A DNA stretch of 41,531 bases from positions 642,807 to 684,337 of the forward strand of contig CP016202.1 of the NCBI GenBank assembly GCA_003433295.1. Reading direction: 5' to 3'. Below the pieces are notes generated by a model that was given only the letters and a program-made list of their open reading frames with translations, had not been told where the DNA came from and did no database searches. How positions within the stretch are numbered: position 1 is the stretch's first letter; every line of letters begins with the position of its first letter. The DNA is from Eubacterium minutum ATCC 700079 (lineage in GTDB: Bacteria; Bacillota; Clostridia; Peptostreptococcales; Anaerovoracaceae). The position numbers and the translations under genes were made by a program. Positions 16,728-25,847 of this stretch are shown here, piece after piece.

Positions 16728-16831
16728 ATCCGTTCCCAAAAAGTTCCTTTTTCAAGTTTCCTCTTTGATTTTCACTATCCACCTTTTTCAATAACAGAAA
16801 GAATTCACACACAAACAATCTTGATTTAATT

Positions 16832-17602
16832 TCATTGATCTTTCATTTTGTCTTCCGATTTTATTTTTTTCAACAATGCGAAAAGCGCAAGTGAGGCCGA
16901 GAGCAGCACGACAATCAAAACGAGTATTTCATTCCTATCCCCGGTATCTACACCTTTATGCTGTTTTCTGTCACGAGATATGGGTTCAGTCTGAGCCACG
17001 CTCACCTTCTTCCGAGTCATAATCTCCGCTTTAGGCTCCGCAACCACATTATAATTCAGCGAATTAACGTTTCCGTTCATATCAATTCCCGGGACTGAGC
17101 ACAAATACGGTTTAATCCTGCTATAGGTTCTTGCCTTTCCTTTCGCGGCAATTTCCCTAACCAGGTACATTCCGTGTTTCAAATTACGGAAACGAGCTTC
17201 TCCGTATGAATTCGAAGCCGCTGAAATTCCTTTTAGTTTTTTTCTTTGCACCGTCTCAGCCAACTTGGCGGCAATCGATTCCGACTCTCCGCCGGTCAGC
17301 TTGTCATACTCAATCGAAAGCGATTTGAAGCACGGTATGGTCTTATAAGTCGCCTTACCTGCTTCCGTATGCATGGTCGCAAACCTGTGTATCTCAAAAA
17401 CAGCTCCGGGTACGGCTATGTAATTTTCCCTGTCCTTATGGTACCTGAATCTTATAGTCAGCGAACCTTTTATCCCACTGTCCGCACTCGACGCAAGTTT
17501 TTCCGCTTCCGTAGCGGATACGCAAGCCGTAACTGCGAAGAAAGTTGATAAAAGCGTCAAAATAGATAATATGACAGCCGTAAATCCTTGAACTTTAGTC
17601 AT
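16832..17602 (-). CDS. Minor pilin with non-canonical sorting signal
   Basis: 256 residues. Signal peptide to about residue 33 (core TAVILSILTLLSTFFAV), then a prealbumin-like pilin domain with the GAVFEIHRFA, RFRNLKHGMYLVREI and KPYLCSVPG blocks typical of Gram-positive minor pilins. The C-terminus has VDTGD, a hydrophobic helix (LVLIVVLLSASLALFAL) and a basic tail, which is a cell-wall sorting layout without LPxTG. The ATG at 17602 has GGAGG five bases upstream; an earlier in-frame ATG overlaps that ribosome site and is rejected. It lies between the sortases and the tip gene and probably anchors or decorates the fibre. Confidence 0.75.
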   Translation of the reverse strand: MTKVQGFTAVILSILTLLSTFFAVTACVSATEAEKLASSADSGIKGSLTIRFRYHKDRENYIAVPGAVFEIHRFATMHTEAGKATYKTIPCFKSLSIEYDKLTGGESESIAAKLAETVQRKKLKGISAASNSYGEARFRNLKHGMYLVREIAAKGKARTYSRIKPYLCSVPGIDMNGNVNSLNYNVVAEPKAEIMTRKKVSVAQTEPISRDRKQHKGVDTGDRNEILVLIVVLLSASLALFALLKKIKSEDKMKDQ

Positions 17603-17686
17603 TTTATCCTCCATAATATAAAAGAATCCCCTCCTGCTTTAATACTCGCCCATCGATAAATCATTTATTCACCCGAGCAGAAGCAT

Positions 17687-18526
17687 TTACTTTCTTTTTC
17701 TCGCAATGTATCTTATAAGGAGAAACGATATAAACAATGCTATCACCGCAAATATAACCTTTAACTGCCATGAGTTCAAAAGTTTCCTTGAAACGGAGTT
17801 GAGCCTGTCATGGTTTTTATAGCGGACTCTGTGCCCACGCACCAACAATCTGTGAGAATTCACTCCGTACGGCGTGCACGTAAGCAACGTGACATAATCA
17901 CGATTCCTATATATGGCGAAATCACTGATATCCTCCGGTGTGACCACCTTTATCTTATCAACTTCGTACGCCATTTTTCTGTTTAAGATCGTAATATAAA
18001 ATTCATCTCCTTTTTGCATCTCATCAAGACTTGAAAAGAGCTTTGCACTCGGCAGACCCCTGTGTGCAGCGATGACAGCATGTGTGTCTTTTCCTCCGAT
18101 AGGCAGGCTCGTACCCTCGACATGCCCGCTTCCTCTTTGCAGAGCTTTATCACCCGTGCCATGATAAATAACGATCTTTTCCCTTATCTTCGGGATTTCC
18201 AGATACCCCATGACTCCATCCCCGCCGGGGTTAAGCAAATCACTGTATGGATGTGTTTTTATGTAATTATCATTGTCGAAAGCATCTCTTATGGTGTTTG
18301 TCACATGCTGCTCATTATATGCGCGGGCCTTCCTAAACTCTTTTTTCAAAACAGATGAAGGATATTTGCTTACCGCCGAATCATACGCGGTCACCGTTTT
18401 TTCGTTCAAATAAGAGTTCCACAAATCGCTCACGCTCGGATAAAGCAATATGCAGATTCCCGCTAAAAACACAGTGATTATGACCGCATTCCAAATCAAT
18501 CTTCCGGTTTTTTTGTTCTTTTTCAA
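17687..18526 (-). CDS. Class C (pilus) sortase
   Basis: 279 residues. An N-terminal transmembrane helix, the sortase barrel, and a C-terminal helix with a basic tail, the topology of pilus sortases. Catalytic residues are His155 (AAHRGLPS), Cys217 (LLTCTPYG) and Arg226 (SHRLLVRG); the 62- and 9-residue spacings match class C enzymes. The lid region reads HPYSDLLN rather than the usual DPW/DPF lid. Start is TTG at 18526, since no ATG is well placed. It polymerises pilins by transpeptidation between sorting signals and pilin lysines. It is the second of two sortase genes here, 16 nt after the first. Confidence 0.88.
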   Translation of the reverse strand: MKKNKKTGRLIWNAVIITVFLAGICILLYPSVSDLWNSYLNEKTVTAYDSAVSKYPSSVLKKEFRKARAYNEQHVTNTIRDAFDNDNYIKTHPYSDLLNPGGDGVMGYLEIPKIREKIVIYHGTGDKALQRGSGHVEGTSLPIGGKDTHAVIAAHRGLPSAKLFSSLDEMQKGDEFYITILNRKMAYEVDKIKVVTPEDISDFAIYRNRDYVTLLTCTPYGVNSHRLLVRGHRVRYKNHDRLNSVSRKLLNSWQLKVIFAVIALFISFLLIRYIARKRK

Positions 18527-18542
18527 CCCCGATTATCTCTCT

Positions 18543-19409
18543 TCATCCATCTTTATTTTTTCTCTTACAGTATCTGAAAAAGCCGCGCTTCCTCAGATCG
18601 AAAATTTTCACCGCGATAAAAGCAAGCAGGCCTCCGGACAGAATACATAACAACACCATAGCTATGTGGATCCCGTCTTTTCTATGTAAATTTCTCTCGA
18701 TTCCCGACTCATATGGAATTCTATGGCCTCGAACGAGGAGACGCTTTGAGTTTATCCCGTACGGCGTACAGGTCATCATGGTGATGTAATCTTTACCCTT
18801 ACTGATTTGCAGCGATTTTGTTTCCGTGGGTTTCACGACCTCGATACGATCCACCTCATAGGCTGTTTTTTTATTTAAAATGTGAATCGAAAACTTGTCA
18901 CCCTTCCTTACAAGGTTCAGATTTGTAAAAAGCTCGGCGCTCGGAAGTCCCCTGTGTGCCGATATAACCGCGTGACTCCCCTTCTCACCGACCGGCAGGC
19001 TACTCCCGCACAGATGCCCGGCACCCTTTTTCAGGACTTTTTTTGTAGTATAGTGATTTATAGGCAGTTTAACGTCTATAGACGGTATGGATACATATCC
19101 CATAATTCCGTCCCCGTTGACATTGAGACATTCTTCATAGGCTCTGTCTCTATGTCCCTCCTTTGCTGAAAACGCATCCGGAACACTTTTCGGCGACAAA
19201 TTCCTGTTATACTCTTTCGCCTTTTCAAATTCCTTTTTGAAGTCCGTACCAGACTTCTTTATGCTCGCATCATATTCCGATATCGCAAGATTGGCCAGAT
19301 GGCGATTCCACATATCGCTTATGCTCGGATACAACAGCACCGACAGTCCCGCAAGTAGAAGGACTGCCGCCGCTATTAAGCCAAAATTCCTTTTAATGAG
19401 AGTTCTCAT
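18543..19409 (-). CDS. Class C (pilus) sortase
   Basis: 288 residues, same layout as its neighbour: N-terminal helix, barrel, C-terminal helix and a Lys/Arg-rich tail. Catalytic His152, Cys214 (MMTCTPYG) and Arg223 keep the 62 and 9 spacing. The lid region (HRDRAYEECLN) lacks a recognisable DPx lid. ATG at 19409 lies inside the end of the backbone pilin gene (17-nt overlap), so translation is coupled. The two sortases are clearly diverged paralogues and probably divide the labour of backbone polymerisation and minor-pilin attachment. Confidence 0.88.
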   Translation of the reverse strand: MRTLIKRNFGLIAAAVLLLAGLSVLLYPSISDMWNRHLANLAISEYDASIKKSGTDFKKEFEKAKEYNRNLSPKSVPDAFSAKEGHRDRAYEECLNVNGDGIMGYVSIPSIDVKLPINHYTTKKVLKKGAGHLCGSSLPVGEKGSHAVISAHRGLPSAELFTNLNLVRKGDKFSIHILNKKTAYEVDRIEVVKPTETKSLQISKGKDYITMMTCTPYGINSKRLLVRGHRIPYESGIERNLHRKDGIHIAMVLLCILSGGLLAFIAVKIFDLRKRGFFRYCKRKNKDG

Positions 19410-21030
19410 CGTGATGGGTCCGGTCTTTCTTTCTGTGTCTTACAAGCATACTTCCTGCAAGAACAACCAGTACCGCACCCACTATATAAAACAGATACGT
19501 TCCTATTCCTCCGGTACTCGGCAGAGTTCCGAGCTTATAGTTGTTGAACTCACCTACTTCACCCGTTTTATCCACCTTGGTTACCTCCTTTTGCGAATTG
19601 TAAACCGCCGTATATGTTTCGGTAATCTTTCCCGCTATGGAGATGCTGTATGACTTTAGCGTTCCATCCGCATTTAAGGTTGCGCTTATATTGACATCTA
19701 CCGGAGTATCGTTCTTCGCATATCCCTGCGGAGCCTGTGTTTCAACCAGGACATATTTCCCGGCATCAAGTCCCGTAAACTTCATGCGCCCTTTGTTATC
19801 GGTAACTGCTTCACCTATTAGCAGTGAATTGTCGGCGATATACTCCGAGCCTTTCGTATATCCGGCTTTTTTCTTGAACAGTTTAAACTTGGCTCCGGCT
19901 TTCGGATCCTTGCCTGAATGTCCTCCCACAAGTTTTTCCTCGGTGATCAGCTCTCCCGTATTAGCATCTACACCTACCTTTACGATTTCTCTGACTTCTT
20001 TGCTGTACTTGCCGCTGACATTTCCGTTTATGTCAAAGGTATAGTGAAAGGTTTTTCCTTTTTCACTGTTGTACGTTCCGCCCGGACTTGTGGAATACTC
20101 TATTTTCGCCGTATTGGTGTTAGGATCAAAGCCTGTCTGCGCATTGCTGTTCAGCTTGGCACTATATTTCACGTTAATTTTGCTCTTATCCGATCCGTCT
20201 ACCAGATACGCTCTTTTGAACTTTATGGTAAATCCGCGATCAGATTTAGTGATCACATAATTACTCTCGTCCACCTTCACGGCACCGTTGTAAACTTTAA
20301 CGGAATCCTGAACAAGCGTAAGACCGTCGCTCAATGTATCGGAAATCTCAAACTTAAGCTTATCATTGTCATAATCCTTACTATAGTTCGGTATTGCGGT
20401 AGCAATTTTAAAATTTACCGTATCTCCTACCTTGTGTGTATCGCCTTTTTTCGTATCATCCCCGGTAACATCAGGGTTGTTTGTCTTATCTTCTATTGTT
20501 TTCTGCACTCCCGGCAAACTTTTTTTCGCGTAAGCGGTATTGAAATACTTGTCCGCGGCGTCTACCGAAGAAGAACCCTGCCCCGGATTGTCAGGCGTAT
20601 AATCGGCACTGACTATCATAGGATTATAGACGTGCTTATCATTAACACCGGGTTTTACAAGTACTAAATACGTTCCTGCGGCAGGTCCGTTAACTACATA
20701 ATTTGCTCCCTGTCTTGTAAAAGTCACCTTATGCAATTTGGCGAGTAAAGTCGCGTTGCCCGCTATCGCCTGTACTTCGGCAGCCGTAGGCTTCTTCACA
20801 TCTGAAAAATCGGGGATGTCGTCATCCGCCTTAACCCATTTTCCGTCCTTTTCCTTTACAATCTGATACCCGACAACACTCGCCCCGTCCTCAACATTCT
20901 TTACTGTAAGAGAAGCGTCCAACGTGGCTGCAAATGAGGGAAGCTGTGCATATCCCAACACAATCGCAAAGGACATTATAAAAGTAAGAAAACGTTTCAA
21001 AAACTCTCTCTTGTCTGTTATCATCCTCAT
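19393..21030 (-). CDS. SpaH/EbpB-family backbone pilin (LPXTG)
   Basis: 545 residues. Signal peptide to about residue 34 (cleavage after SFA), an N-terminal domain, then an isopeptide-forming D2-type domain (KVGDTVNFKIATAIPNY and FEISDTLSDGLT near residues 200-240). A Cna-B domain follows with GAKFKLFKK and the E-box YVLVETQAPQGY. The sorting signal LPSTGG starts at about residue 503 and is followed by a membrane helix and RHRKKD. Major subunit of the pilus fibre; covalent polymerisation is by the sortases encoded next. ATG at 21030 follows AAGGAG. The near-palindrome at 21121-21136 lies upstream. Confidence 0.88.
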   Translation of the reverse strand: MRMITDKREFLKRFLTFIMSFAIVLGYAQLPSFAATLDASLTVKNVEDGASVVGYQIVKEKDGKWVKADDDIPDFSDVKKPTAAEVQAIAGNATLLAKLHKVTFTRQGANYVVNGPAAGTYLVLVKPGVNDKHVYNPMIVSADYTPDNPGQGSSSVDAADKYFNTAYAKKSLPGVQKTIEDKTNNPDVTGDDTKKGDTHKVGDTVNFKIATAIPNYSKDYDNDKLKFEISDTLSDGLTLVQDSVKVYNGAVKVDESNYVITKSDRGFTIKFKRAYLVDGSDKSKINVKYSAKLNSNAQTGFDPNTNTAKIEYSTSPGGTYNSEKGKTFHYTFDINGNVSGKYSKEVREIVKVGVDANTGELITEEKLVGGHSGKDPKAGAKFKLFKKKAGYTKGSEYIADNSLLIGEAVTDNKGRMKFTGLDAGKYVLVETQAPQGYAKNDTPVDVNISATLNADGTLKSYSISIAGKITETYTAVYNSQKEVTKVDKTGEVGEFNNYKLGTLPSTGGIGTYLFYIVGAVLVVLAGSMLVRHRKKDRTHHDENSH

Positions 21031-21120
21031 CAAACTCCTTTTCTATTCAATTAAACTAAGTAATAAACGAATAACATCAGGGACAAATCAATTTTCCAAA
21101 ATGTTACACATATCCCCGAC

Positions 21121-21136
21121 GTCACATATATGTTAC
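21121..21136. promoter_or_regulatory. Possible Crp/Fnr-type site upstream of the pilus operon
   Basis: GTCACATATATGTTAC is an imperfect palindrome about 90 bp before the backbone pilin start. A further half-site-like ATGTTAC lies at 21101-21107. It resembles the perfect palindrome before hcp, with a spacer two bases longer. No convincing -35/-10 pair could be placed. Confidence 0.4.
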
Positions 21137-21208
21137 CTTGCGAAAAGTTTTTTTGACAGAACATATTATGTTTTTTTACACTCCTATTAGGTAAATTTAG
21201 GCACACGT

Positions 21209-21246
21209 CAAAAGACGCCGGAATTCATACATTCCGACGTCTTTTG
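21209..21246 (-). terminator. Hairpin terminator downstream of hcp
   Basis: A stem of CAAAAGACG and CGGAAT paired with ATTCCG and CGTCTTTTG, with one mismatch and a 6-nt loop, lies 87 nt after the hcp stop. The 3' arm ends in CTTTT, which serves as a short U-run. The remaining intergenic sequence to 21332 shows nothing further. Confidence 0.6.
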
Positions 21247-21332
21247 ATTTATATATCGTTTTATATATCGTTAAAAGTTTTTTTATTTAATGCAAGCCCA
21301 TGTGTAGACGAGCAGGCGCTCCGTCAATATCC

Positions 21333-22970
21333 TTATTCTTCGAAAAACATTTTCATATCATCTTCAACAGTGCCTATACCGGAAATCCCGAAGTTCTCCA
21401 CGAGAACATTCGCCACGTTAGGCGACAGGAAAGCCGGAAGCGTAGGTCCGAGGTGAATATTCTTCACTCCCAGATACAGCAGCGCCAGCAGTACTATTAC
21501 GGCTTTCTGCTCATACCATGCTATGTTATATGCAAGAGGAAGTTGATTCACATCATCAAGCCCGAACACCTCCTTAAGTTTCAGCGCTATCAGTGCAAGT
21601 GAATATGAATCGTTGCACTGTCCGGCATCCAGTACTCTCGGTATACCTCCTATGTCGCCGAGAGGCAGCTTATTGTACTTATACTTTGCACAACCTGCCG
21701 TAAGTATAACCGTATCTTTGGGAAGTTTCTCCGCAAACTCGGTATAGTAATTTCTTGATTTCTGACGTCCGTCACATCCCGCCATCACTATGAACTTCTT
21801 TATCGCGCCCGATTTGATAGCATCCACGACCTTATCCGCAAGGGCAAATACCTGTTCATGCGCAAATCCGCCTACGATTTTGCCGCTTTCTATCTCCTTC
21901 GGCGGTTCGCATGTCTTTGCCTGTTCTATGATCCCGCTGAAATCCTTCTTCTCGCCGTACGCACCGTCGATATGCCTGCATCCTTCAACTCCGGTGGCAC
22001 CCGTGGTCCACAGACGGTCTTTATATTTCCCTTTTGGAGGGATCACACAGTTGGTCGTCATCAGTATAGGACCGTTGAAAGACTCAAACTCTTCTTTCTG
22101 TTTCCACCACGCGTTACCGTAGTTTCCGACAAAATTGTCGTATTTCTTGAAGAAAGGATAGTAGTGAGCCGGCAGCATCTCGGAGTGTGTATATACGTCG
22201 ACTCCGGTACCCTTGGTCTGCTCAAGCAGCATCTCCAGATCTTTCAGGTCGTGTCCGGAGATCAGAATTCCCGGGTTCTTTCCCACACCTATGTTAACTT
22301 CCGTAATCTCAGGATTTCCGTACGTCGAGGTATTGGCGGTGTCCAGCAAAGCCATGCCCTGAACGCCGAACTTTCCTGTTTCCAATGTCAATGCGACAAG
22401 ATCGTCGACCGAAAGCGAGTCGTCCATAGTCATGGTAAGCGCCTTCTGAATGAACGCGTCTACTTCTTCATCGTCGTTCATCAGCGCGTTTGCGTGTTTT
22501 GAATATGCCGCAAGACCTTTCAGACCGTATACGATAAGTTCTCTGAGTGATCTTATGTCCTCGTTTTCTGTCGCAAGCACGCCGACGCCCTTACTTTTTG
22601 TCTCAAACTCATCTTCCAATCCGTTCCACCTGCTCGCTTCCGGCAGTGCGTCCTTGTTTTCCACCCTGCCCAAAAGTTTCTCTTTTCTCGCGAGTGTGTC
22701 CTTGATCCTCTTTATTATCGACTCATTGTCAAAGTTGGCGTTTGTGATAGTCGTGAAGAGATTCAGGGTAACCATATGATTTGTATCCCTGCAGACTTCT
22801 TTTCCCTCTTCTCTGAGCTGTACGCAAACCGCGGCAAGGCCTTTGGTAACATATATCAAAAGATCCTGCATCGCCGCAACTTCCGGGTTCTTTCCGCAGA
22901 CTCCCATAACTGTGCAGCCCGTGCAACCTGCCGTTTCCTGACACTGGTAGCAAAACATCTTGTTTTCCAT
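21333..22970 (-). CDS. hcp: Hydroxylamine reductase (hybrid cluster protein)
   Basis: 545 residues. The N-terminal cysteines C7, C10, C19 and C25 (Cx2Cx8Cx5C) bind a 4Fe-4S cluster. Blocks for the hybrid 4Fe-2S-2O cluster are visible later: [24 protein letters not shown] and [10 protein letters not shown]. The protein reduces hydroxylamine in vitro and is linked in vivo to nitric oxide and nitrosative stress. ATG at 22970 has GGAGG a few bases upstream (AAGGAGGTATTACA). It is single-gene, ended by the hairpin at 21209-21246 and preceded by a palindrome at 23190-23203 suited to a Crp/Fnr activator, which the nearby regulator gene could supply. Confidence 0.95.
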   Translation of the reverse strand: MENKMFCYQCQETAGCTGCTVMGVCGKNPEVAAMQDLLIYVTKGLAAVCVQLREEGKEVCRDTNHMVTLNLFTTITNANFDNESIIKRIKDTLARKEKLLGRVENKDALPEASRWNGLEDEFETKSKGVGVLATENEDIRSLRELIVYGLKGLAAYSKHANALMNDDEEVDAFIQKALTMTMDDSLSVDDLVALTLETGKFGVQGMALLDTANTSTYGNPEITEVNIGVGKNPGILISGHDLKDLEMLLEQTKGTGVDVYTHSEMLPAHYYPFFKKYDNFVGNYGNAWWKQKEEFESFNGPILMTTNCVIPPKGKYKDRLWTTGATGVEGCRHIDGAYGEKKDFSGIIEQAKTCEPPKEIESGKIVGGFAHEQVFALADKVVDAIKSGAIKKFIVMAGCDGRQKSRNYYTEFAEKLPKDTVILTAGCAKYKYNKLPLGDIGGIPRVLDAGQCNDSYSLALIALKLKEVFGLDDVNQLPLAYNIAWYEQKAVIVLLALLYLGVKNIHLGPTLPAFLSPNVANVLVENFGISGIGTVEDDMKMFFEE

Positions 22971-23162
22971 TGTAATACCTCCTTGAAATTCCCAAAATCA
23001 TACGATCCACGGCATGGCCGTCGCGTCTGCTCCCGCATCTTCATATACAGCGTCCGTAAATTTCGACTCCCCGTCAAAACATCTTCGCAGTTGTCGCTCA
23101 CATGCTGACTTGCTCCGCATCGCAAAGGTCCGCCTTAATTGTTACAACTTCTATACGGTCAT

Positions 23163-23203
23163 ATTATCAAAATCAATCTCCCGGTTTCAGTAACATATGT
23201 TAC
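23163..23203 (-). promoter_or_regulatory. hcp promoter with Crp/Fnr-type palindrome
   Basis: GTAACATATGTTAC at 23190-23203 is a perfect 14-bp palindrome. On the minus strand a -10 GATAAT lies at 23163-23168, which puts the palindrome centre near -40.5, the class II activator position. A leader of about 185 nt would follow. Confidence 0.65.
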
Positions 23204-23209
23204 AGTGCC

Positions 23210-23399
23210 AAAAAAATAAAAAAAGATCGGTGTTTTTCTTCCAATCTTCCCTCTCGCCCGTTCCGGACCGGATTTTATATGTCTCACACTCATCACGGGG
23301 CGACTCTTTTAAAATATCATCGGTGCACTACTACAGGGCGGTATTTTAAAAACCGCTATCCCGTTTGCCGCCATATTTTAAAAGTACTCCCCACCCGTC
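23210..23399. other. Gene-free stretch between regulator and hcp promoter
   Basis: No open frame with a ribosome site. It holds three TTTTAAAA palindromes at 23307-23314, 23344-23351 and 23376-23383, the middle one inside GCGGT/ACCGC arms that could terminate the regulator transcript. An A-rich tract begins at about 23210. Confidence 0.4.
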
Positions 23400-24098
23400 T
23401 TATATATACTCTTCCAGTCTTTCCTGGTCAAGCACTCTCAGCAGGCTTCCATCAACAGCTATAATACCTTCCTGCGCCATTGCGCTTATCTCTCTCGACA
23501 GCGACGGTCTTGTGACACTCAGATAGTCAGCCATCTGTTCTCTGTTCATCATCAACGCTCTGTTTCCTTTGCCCCGTATCGCCGGCAATGATTGATTTTC
23601 TTTACTTTCCGTTTCCTGCTGCTCGACTATGAATCTCGCCACTTTCCCTCGTATTCCCGTCGCTCCCAGAATCCTGAGACGTCTGTTCATTTTATACGCC
23701 TTCTGCGCAAATATATACAGCAAATTATCCCTTACTTTCGGGTATGTGCCGAGAATATCCATACCTATGTTTATTACCTGAGATTTTTTTTGCGCCTCAA
23801 CATACATATCATATCGGGAAATACCTATGAAAGGGTAAACTTCTCCGAACATATCCCCGGGATCTAAAATAGTCGTTATTATAAGCCGCTTTCCGCTGAA
23901 TGTGTCTCTCGCCACAAGAAGTTCTCCGGAAATCAGCAACAGAAGACCTTTCGGCTTGTCGCTTTCGCAGAAAACCATCTCTCCTTTTTCATATTCTTTC
24001 AAAGTGCTGTTACTTATGACGTCGTCGATTTCATCGTCTGCCACTCCCTTAAAAAGAGTGCTCTTTGAAAGCGCTTCAAACACTTTTTTTCCGTTCAT
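23400..24098 (-). CDS. Crp/Fnr-family transcriptional regulator
   Basis: 232 residues: an N-terminal cyclic-nucleotide-binding-type beta barrel (residues about 10-125, with EYEKGEMVFCESDKP and GDMFGEV), a dimerisation helix, and a C-terminal winged helix whose recognition part is MADYLSVTRPSLSREISAMA. There is no N-terminal Cys cluster of the Fnr type. Beside hcp, the likely role is an HcpR-like sensor of nitrosative stress acting on the palindrome at 23190-23203. The ATG at 24098 has AAAGGAG seven bases upstream. It is third in the OhrR, CDF, Crp/Fnr transcript, 21 nt after the CDF gene. Confidence 0.82.
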   Translation of the reverse strand: MNGKKVFEALSKSTLFKGVADDEIDDVISNSTLKEYEKGEMVFCESDKPKGLLLLISGELLVARDTFSGKRLIITTILDPGDMFGEVYPFIGISRYDMYVEAQKKSQVINIGMDILGTYPKVRDNLLYIFAQKAYKMNRRLRILGATGIRGKVARFIVEQQETESKENQSLPAIRGKGNRALMMNREQMADYLSVTRPSLSREISAMAQEGIIAVDGSLLRVLDQERLEEYI

Positions 24099-24119
24099 GA
24101 TTCTACTCCTTTTCCGCAT

Positions 24120-25241
24120 TTACACATCAATATCCAGCCTGACATCAAAGGTGAAATCGGGATACATTTTTTTAACGTCTTCCACGATATGGCGGTACAC
24201 GGATTCTCTGTCCTTTATGTCGAAATCTATTATCACATCGAAGTTGACATGACGCTTTCCCAAATCCACATAAAGTCCGTGAACCTGCAGTACACCCTCG
24301 TGTCCCGTAACCGTCTCCGTAATTTTCGCGCGCATTGAAGCCGCCTCGCCGTCGTCTCTGTTTCTGGAGTATATGCCTATTCCACCTAAAATCACTCCGT
24401 GATCCACATACACGTTTTCCATGATCCGTCTGGACATGAAGTCTATTTCTCTCGCAGTCATATTTTCATCGACTTCAACGTGAAGTGACCCCAGGAATTT
24501 ATCCGGACCGTAGTTATGCAAAAGCAGGTCGTACACTCCATGCACCTCGGGTTCACGGCTTACAGTGGACTTGATCCGATCGATCAAGGTTCTGTCCACT
24601 CTCCTGCCGAGCAGATCGCTCAGCGTATCGAGGATCATCTCAATACCCGCTTTACCTATAAATGCCGAAATTACAACTCCAACGTACGCCTCTATATTCA
24701 CCTCGGCTATCATATACAAAACCGCGGAAAACAACACCGCGCCCGAAAGTACGGCGTCGAAAAAGGCATCTGTTCCCGCGGCCTTCAGTGCGCTTGAACG
24801 AACGCGTCTGCCCTGTCTGATGACATATCTGCCGAGAAAAATTTTCACCGCGACCGCGACGGCTATCACAAGCAGTGACCAGACGGAATAATCCGCAACC
24901 TGCGGCACCATTATCTTTTTGATCGACTCAACGGCTGCGGTGATTGCGGCATAGATTATGATCGCGGCGATTATCAGAGTACTCATGTATTCAATTCTGC
25001 CGTGCCCCAGAGGATGCTCCTTGTCTGCCGCCTTACCCGCAAGCCTGTTGCCTATTATCGTCACAACGGACGCGATCCCGTCGCTCAGATTATTGACACC
25101 ATCCAGTATTATTGCGATCGAATCCGCGAGAACACCGATCAGGACCTTGATTCCCGCCAGAACAAAATTTGCAAGAATACCTATGAGTCCTGTTTTCAAT
25201 ATTATGCGATCACGCTCGTAAAGTTTTCTTTTCTCTGTCAT
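24120..25241 (-). CDS. Cation diffusion facilitator transporter
   Basis: 373 residues, six predicted transmembrane helices followed by a long cytoplasmic C-terminal region of about 160 residues, larger than the single ferredoxin-like domain of YiiP-type exporters. The metal-site signatures are DGVNNLSDG in helix 2 and HPLGHGRIEYM in the following loop. It should export a divalent metal (Zn, Mn, Fe or Co) in exchange for protons; the NNLSD variant hints at a Mn or Fe exporter but does not prove it. It starts 2 nt after the OhrR-like stop and is clearly co-transcribed with it. Confidence 0.87.
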   Translation of the reverse strand: MTEKRKLYERDRIILKTGLIGILANFVLAGIKVLIGVLADSIAIILDGVNNLSDGIASVVTIIGNRLAGKAADKEHPLGHGRIEYMSTLIIAAIIIYAAITAAVESIKKIMVPQVADYSVWSLLVIAVAVAVKIFLGRYVIRQGRRVRSSALKAAGTDAFFDAVLSGAVLFSAVLYMIAEVNIEAYVGVVISAFIGKAGIEMILDTLSDLLGRRVDRTLIDRIKSTVSREPEVHGVYDLLLHNYGPDKFLGSLHVEVDENMTAREIDFMSRRIMENVYVDHGVILGGIGIYSRNRDDGEAASMRAKITETVTGHEGVLQVHGLYVDLGKRHVNFDVIIDFDIKDRESVYRHIVEDVKKMYPDFTFDVRLDIDV

Positions 25242-25243
25242 AT

Positions 25244-25675
25244 CTACATTTCCAAAATCAAATACAACAACTCTTTTAACTCCGCCATTTCATTTTCGCC
25301 AAGCGCAAGGCATGATCCCATTTCCAGAGGAATATTCCTCGCTTCCTCCTGCTTTTTCCTGCCCTTGTCGGTTAAAAAAACGTTCACTATGCGTTCATCT
25401 TTTTGACTCCTCGTGCGTTTCACGTAGCCTGCGCTCTCCATCTTTTTGAGAACAGGCGTGAGCGTTCCCGAATCGAGATAAAGTCTGCTTCCCAGTTCTC
25501 CCACCGTTATTCCGTCCTGTTCCCACAGCACCATAAAAATTATATATTGCGTGTACGTTATCCCAAGTGGTTTCAGTAGCGGAGTATAGGCCCCGATGAC
25601 TTTTCTTGACGCCGCATAAAGCGGAAAGCACAACTGGTTCTTTAATTTTAAAGCTTCTTTTGGGTTATAACTCAT
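25244..25675 (-). CDS. OhrR-like MarR-family redox repressor
   Basis: 143 residues. The N-terminal KNQLCFPLYAASRKV places Cys16 where OhrR proteins carry the peroxide-sensing Cys15. The winged helix (TVGELGSRLYLDSGTLTPVLKKME, with KDERIVNVFLT) is also OhrR-like. OhrR responds to organic hydroperoxides and normally represses ohr; no ohr gene is in this window, and a cation exporter follows instead. No second conserved Cys is seen, so it would be a one-Cys type. The ATG at 25675 has GAAGGA upstream, and the promoter/operator at 25701-25733 lies just before it, consistent with autoregulation. Confidence 0.8.
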   Translation of the reverse strand: MSYNPKEALKLKNQLCFPLYAASRKVIGAYTPLLKPLGITYTQYIIFMVLWEQDGITVGELGSRLYLDSGTLTPVLKKMESAGYVKRTRSQKDERIVNVFLTDKGRKKQEEARNIPLEMGSCLALGENEMAELKELLYLILEM

Positions 25676-25700
25676 TTTTTCATCCTTCTCTGCTTTTTTC

Positions 25701-25733
25701 TACAATTATATTGCGTAAAATATAATTTGTCAA
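25701..25733 (-). promoter_or_regulatory. Consensus promoter with overlapping OhrR-type operator
   Basis: The minus strand has -35 TTGACA (25728-25733), a 17-bp spacer and -10 TATAAT (25705-25710), a full match to the sigma-A consensus. An interrupted palindrome with arms ACAATTATATT and AATATAATTTGT covers the -10 and spacer, as OhrR operators do. Confidence 0.75.
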
Positions 25734-25847
25734 GAGCGCCTGCTCATAACTGCGGCGCCGGGCTTTTACGGAGCCTTTCATTGAGATAATCCGTAAATGA
25801 AGTTCGGATTTCCCGACAAAATGCGTACATATGCATCCGGCAGTTCT

